Positions 13,055-15,736 of a DNA stretch of 15,736 nt are shown here, one piece after another. The stretch is from Lysobacterales bacterium (GTDB lineage: Bacteria > Pseudomonadota > Gammaproteobacteria > Xanthomonadales > S139-57), in contig JALWTZ010000317.1 in assembly GCA_026993285.1 (NCBI GenBank), positions 1-15,736 on the forward strand, in the 5' to 3' direction. Each line of letters starts with the position of its first letter. Position 1 is the stretch's first letter. The position numbers and the translations under genes were made by a program. The notes beneath the pieces were generated by a model. The model did not search any database and had not been told where the DNA came from. It saw only the letters and a list, made by a program, of their open reading frames with translations.

Positions 13055-14827
13055 ATGTCAATGAATCGTCGTGAGTTTGTTCATGTTTTGGGGCTGGCTG
13101 CAGCCGCAGGCATGTTGCCCGGTGGCAAGGTACTGGCTGCGGGTAGTGGAAAATCCCTGTATGAGGTGCCGAAATTCGGCAATGCCCGCATTCTGCACAT
13201 GACGGATTGTCATGCGCAGTTGTTGCCGATCTATTTCCGCGAACCCAATGTGAACCTGGGCCTGGGGATTTCCAGGGGGCGCCCGCCACATCTGGTGGGC
13301 AAGAACCTGCTGAAATACTATGGTCTGCCCGAGAAAGGCCCCATTGCCCATGCGCTGACCTATCTGAATTTCGATGCAGCGGCCAAGACCTATGGCAAGG
13401 TGGGCGGTTTTGCCCACATGGCCACCCTGGTGAAGCAACTGCGGGCTGAGGTGGGCGAAAGCCAGTCACTGCTGCTGGATGGCGGTGATACCTGGCAGGG
13501 TTCCGGTACAGCCTACTGGACACGCGGCAAGGATATGGTGGATGCCTGTAACCAGCTGGGCGTGGATGTGATGACCGGTCACTGGGAATTTACCTACACC
13601 GAGGATGAAGTACGCGCCAATATCCAGCGTTTCAAGGGCGAGTTCGTGGCCCAGAACATCAACCTGACCGAAGACGCGCTGTTTGACGACGCCCCGGCTT
13701 ACGACACCGATACCGGCCATGCCTTCAAGCCCTATACCATCAAGCAGATGGGCAAGCACCGGGTGGCGGTAATCGGCCAGGCCTTCCCCTACACGCCCAT
13801 TGCCAATCCGCGTCGCTTCATTCCCAACTGGACCTTTGGCATCAAGGACGAAAACATGCAGGCTCTGGTGGATGAAGTGCGCGCCAAGGAAAAGCCGGAT
13901 GCCGTCATCGTGATTTCCCACAACGGCATGGACGTGGATCTGAAGATGGCCAGCCGGGTGACGGGTGTCGATGTGATCTTCGGTGGCCATACCCACGATG
14001 GTGTTCCGGGTGCAATGGAAATCAAAAACAGCAAGGGTGTGACCCTGGTGACCAATGCCGGTTCCAATGGCAAATTCCTGGGTGTGATGGATCTGGATCT
14101 GGGTGAAGGCAAGGTCAAGGGCTATCGTTTCCGCCTGTTGCCGGTGTTCTCCAATCTGCTGGACGCTGACCCGGCCATGAGCCGCCTGATTGAAGATATT
14201 CGTAAACCGTATCAGAAGGACTTGTCCGAAAAACTGGCGGTGGCCGATGAAACCCTCTACCGTCGTGGCAATTTCAACGGTACCTTTGACCAGATCATCT
14301 GCGATGCACTGCGGGCGGTGAACGATGCCCAGATTTCCCTTTCACCCGGTTTCCGCTGGGGTACCACCGTGCTGGCCGGGGATGCCATTACCATGGAAAA
14401 TGTCATGGACCAGACCTGCATCACCTACCCGGAAACCTATGTACGGGAAATGAGTGGCGAGGAAATCAAGCTGATTCTGGAAGATGTCTGCGACAACCTG
14501 TTCAATGAAGACCCCTACTACCAGCAGGGTGGCGACATGGTGCGCGTGGGTGGCATGGATTACACCTGCACACCCGGCGAGAAGATGGGTAAGCGCATTT
14601 CCGACATGCAGCTGGATGATGGCACACCCATCGACCCGAAGAAGAAATACAAGGTTTCCGGCTGGGCCACCGTGGGTTCGCAGGCGCCGGGTGAGCCCAT
14701 CTGGGACCAGGTGGCCGAGTACCTGCGTGACCAGAAGCATGTGAAGGTCAAGAAGCTCAACACCCCCAAACTCAAGGGTGTGGCGGGCAATCCGGGGCTG
14801 GCCGATTATCCCGGCAAGGTTTCCTGA
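13055..14827 (+). CDS. soxB: Thiosulfohydrolase SoxB
   Basis: SoxB is the periplasmic dimanganese hydrolase that releases sulfate from the thiosulfonate bound to SoxY. The 590-residue protein starts with a Tat signal (MSMNRREFVHVLGL, Arg5-Arg6) and shows the metallophosphatase motifs in order: 'LHMTDCHAQL' (Asp51, His53), 'LLDGGDTWQG' (Asp145), 'MTGHWEF' (His176), 'ISHNGMD' (His289) and 'GGHTHDG' (His312, His314). The 5'-nucleotidase-like C-terminal domain includes 'LSPGFRWGTTVLAGDAITMENVMDQTCITYPETY' (key points SPGFRWG and ITMENV), a strong SoxB mark that also lines the substrate channel. 'FREPNVNLG' and 'GRPPHLVG' are further family signatures. All metal-binding residues that I can recognise are present. 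It is separated from soxK by 156 bases with a terminator and is followed by its own terminator. Confidence 0.97.
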   Translation: MSMNRREFVHVLGLAAAAGMLPGGKVLAAGSGKSLYEVPKFGNARILHMTDCHAQLLPIYFREPNVNLGLGISRGRPPHLVGKNLLKYYGLPEKGPIAHALTYLNFDAAAKTYGKVGGFAHMATLVKQLRAEVGESQSLLLDGGDTWQGSGTAYWTRGKDMVDACNQLGVDVMTGHWEFTYTEDEVRANIQRFKGEFVAQNINLTEDALFDDAPAYDTDTGHAFKPYTIKQMGKHRVAVIGQAFPYTPIANPRRFIPNWTFGIKDENMQALVDEVRAKEKPDAVIVISHNGMDVDLKMASRVTGVDVIFGGHTHDGVPGAMEIKNSKGVTLVTNAGSNGKFLGVMDLDLGEGKVKGYRFRLLPVFSNLLDADPAMSRLIEDIRKPYQKDLSEKLAVADETLYRRGNFNGTFDQIICDALRAVNDAQISLSPGFRWGTTVLAGDAITMENVMDQTCITYPETYVREMSGEEIKLILEDVCDNLFNEDPYYQQGGDMVRVGGMDYTCTPGEKMGKRISDMQLDDGTPIDPKKKYKVSGWATVGSQAPGEPIWDQVAEYLRDQKHVKVKKLNTPKLKGVAGNPGLADYPGKVS

Positions 14828-14850
14828 TCTCCTGGGAGGGGGGAGGGAGT

Positions 14851-14878
14851 CGGCCGGCATGGAGGCTGGCCGGTTTTT
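14851..14878 (+). terminator. Rho-independent terminator after soxB
   Basis: CGGCCGGC (14851-14858) pairs with GCTGGCCG? read as bases 14865-14872, giving eight pairs with one G-U and a six-base loop, followed by five Ts at 14874-14878. It begins 24 bases after the soxB stop and closes the sox cluster. A 16-base purine-only run, G3-A-G6-A-G3-AG, lies just before it at 14834-14849. Confidence 0.85.
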
Positions 14879-14884
14879 ATCTGG

Positions 14885-15358
14885 CTAACCTTTCCCTGAT
14901 GAAGCTTGGGTGAGCAACTGCCGGATACTTTCTTCCAGATAATAGGGAAACAGGTCGGCGCTGTTGTAGCCCAGCATTCGCTTGACCTGCTCCTTGCCAT
15001 CAGCATCGAGAAACAGCAGCGTGGGGCTGGTGTATATCCCGCGCTTGCTGGCCCAGACACTGCCATCGATGCCTTGTCCGTCAAAATCCTGCAGCATTTC
15101 ACCGGCATCCATGCCGATTTCCGCGATGATGAGCGCATCGGAAAAATCGCCCGCCTTGCGCATCGGGTTGAGTACTTCTTCCTTCAGTTTCTCGCACCAT
15201 GGACAGTCTTCCAGCGAAACCAGCAGCAGGATTTTCTTGTTTTCCGCGCGCGCGAGCTGCCCCAGGGCCTGCAGGTCATGGCTGCGCCGCAGGTCGGTGG
15301 GTGCTTGTGCCTGTGCGGTCTGGAACAGCAGCAACAGGCCGGTCAACAGCATTTTCAT
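14885..15358 (-). CDS. Periplasmic thioredoxin-fold protein with CPWC motif (SoxW/thioredoxin-like)
   Basis: The 157-residue precursor has a Sec signal peptide (MKMLLTGLLLLFQTAQAQA). Its mature domain is a thioredoxin fold with strand 'KKILLLVSLEDCPWCEKLKEEVL' (Cys52 and Cys55 of CPWC), the landmark 'LIIAEIGMD' and the cis-proline loop 'YTSPTLLFLDADGKE' (Pro112). It should act as a thiol-disulfide oxidoreductase or reductant carrier in the periplasm. In many Sox organisms a thioredoxin of this kind (SoxW, SoxS) keeps the SoxY cysteine reduced. That role is inferred here from proximity to soxB, since the gene is convergent to the sox cluster rather than in its operon. Its start ATG overlaps the hydrolase stop by four bases (15355-15358), so those two genes are co-transcribed. 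Confidence 0.88.
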   Translation of the reverse strand: MKMLLTGLLLLFQTAQAQAPTDLRRSHDLQALGQLARAENKKILLLVSLEDCPWCEKLKEEVLNPMRKAGDFSDALIIAEIGMDAGEMLQDFDGQGIDGSVWASKRGIYTSPTLLFLDADGKEQVKRMLGYNSADLFPYYLEESIRQLLTQASSGKG

Positions 15359-15736
15359 TCACGATTCTCCAGCAGGAAATCCAGTACATCATCCAGGTAT
15401 AAATCCCGGAAAAAGTGATCGGCACCGTCCAGTTCAATCCAGCGGGCACCGGCGGGCAGGCTGTTCAATTCCGGTTTCAGTTTCAGGCTGAGCGGGTCTT
15501 CACTGCCCAGCACGAGACGGTAGGCGCCCTTGTAGCCTCTCCACAGTGCGGGTGTGTGTTGGTCCGGGTTGAACCCGTAGCTTTCAAGACTTTGCCGGCT
15601 GACCTGGGTATCCCGGCAGTGAAGAAAGCGTGGCACGATCTTCAGACTGCGTGGCCCGGCCAGGCCCTGCAGCACATTTTTGTTCATTGGGGCCTTGAAG
15701 CTCATGGGTGCAATACTGGTCACACTGGCGATTTTC
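15355..15736 (-). CDS. Alpha/beta-hydrolase-like protein, C-terminal part (5' end outside window)
   Basis: The minus-strand frame is open from the right edge to a TGA at 15357-15355, about 126 visible residues. A GTG at 15723 is not a convincing start because coding sequence continues past it (the codons before it read K-I-A-S). The end looks like the last third of an alpha/beta hydrolase: 'YRLVLGSEDPLSL' carries the acid-loop Asp after a strand, and 'WIELDGADHFFRDLYLDDVLDFL' carries a His at the position of the catalytic histidine. The nucleophile elbow would lie outside the window, so substrate and even activity are unknown. It is start-stop coupled to the thioredoxin-fold gene, suggesting a shared function. 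The family call is moderately sure. Confidence 0.65.
   Translation of the reverse strand, partial: KIASVTSIAPMSFKAPMNKNVLQGLAGPRSLKIVPRFLHCRDTQVSRQSLESYGFNPDQHTPALWRGYKGAYRLVLGSEDPLSLKLKPELNSLPAGARWIELDGADHFFRDLYLDDVLDFLLENRE

Noticed and set aside
12759..13523. 254-codon open frame on the minus strand over soxK and the start of soxB
   Set aside because: It runs through a terminator, the inverted repeat and the certain soxB gene, and has no domain features.
14859..14888. Nine-codon open frame behind the G-rich run after soxB
   Set aside because: It lies inside the terminator stem and encodes nothing recognisable.
1..15736. CRISPR arrays, transposons, tRNA or rRNA genes, phage or defence genes
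   Set aside because: No regularly spaced repeats, terminal inverted repeats with transposase, RNA gene folds or such protein families were seen anywhere in the window.

Overview
The window comes from a moderately GC-rich bacterial chromosome, most likely a sulfur-oxidising gammaproteobacterium (Chromatiales-like). The evidence is a compact Sox gene cluster, gammaproteobacterial-looking FolD and IspG proteins, TACAAT-type -10 boxes and tightly packed genes. The genus cannot be fixed from sequence reading alone. There is no CRISPR array, tRNA, rRNA, insertion sequence or long repeat, and no gene-free stretch longer than about 170 bases.

Left part (1-5759, plus strand): the C-terminal part of an M14-type zinc carboxypeptidase-like protein, cut by the window edge, is followed by folD (one-carbon folate metabolism). 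A four-gene TRAP transporter follows with almost no gaps: a TatT-type lipoprotein, a DctP-type solute receptor, DctQ and DctM. Each junction from folD onward overlaps or is separated by only 9 bases, so this reads as one operon. The TatT lipoprotein marks it as a TPAT (TPR-protein-associated TRAP) transporter.

Middle part (5760-10338): a 562-residue protein of unknown function with a possible PilZ-like C-terminal region is start-stop coupled to ispG (isoprenoid synthesis). Convergent to ispG, on the minus strand, lie a DUF481-type outer-membrane barrel and, upstream of it, an exported COG4798-like predicted methyltransferase.

Right part (10339-14885): the Sox cluster soxX-soxY-soxZ-soxA-soxK-soxB on the plus strand. 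SoxYZ carries the substrate, SoxXA(K) conjugates thiosulfate to the SoxY cysteine, and SoxB hydrolyses off sulfate. A strong terminator lies after soxK and another after soxB, so soxB probably has its own promoter. No soxCD gene is present on either side of the cluster within the window, which fits a truncated Sox pathway, although soxCD could lie elsewhere.

Right edge (14885-15736, minus strand): an alpha/beta-hydrolase fragment, cut by the window edge, is start-stop coupled to a periplasmic thioredoxin-fold protein with a CPWC motif. That protein may serve Sox redox maintenance.

The least-explained items are the TPAT transporter with an altered ligand-anchoring residue, the 562-residue protein coupled to ispG, the exported methyltransferase divergent from the sox operon, and several inverted repeats at the sox gene boundaries.
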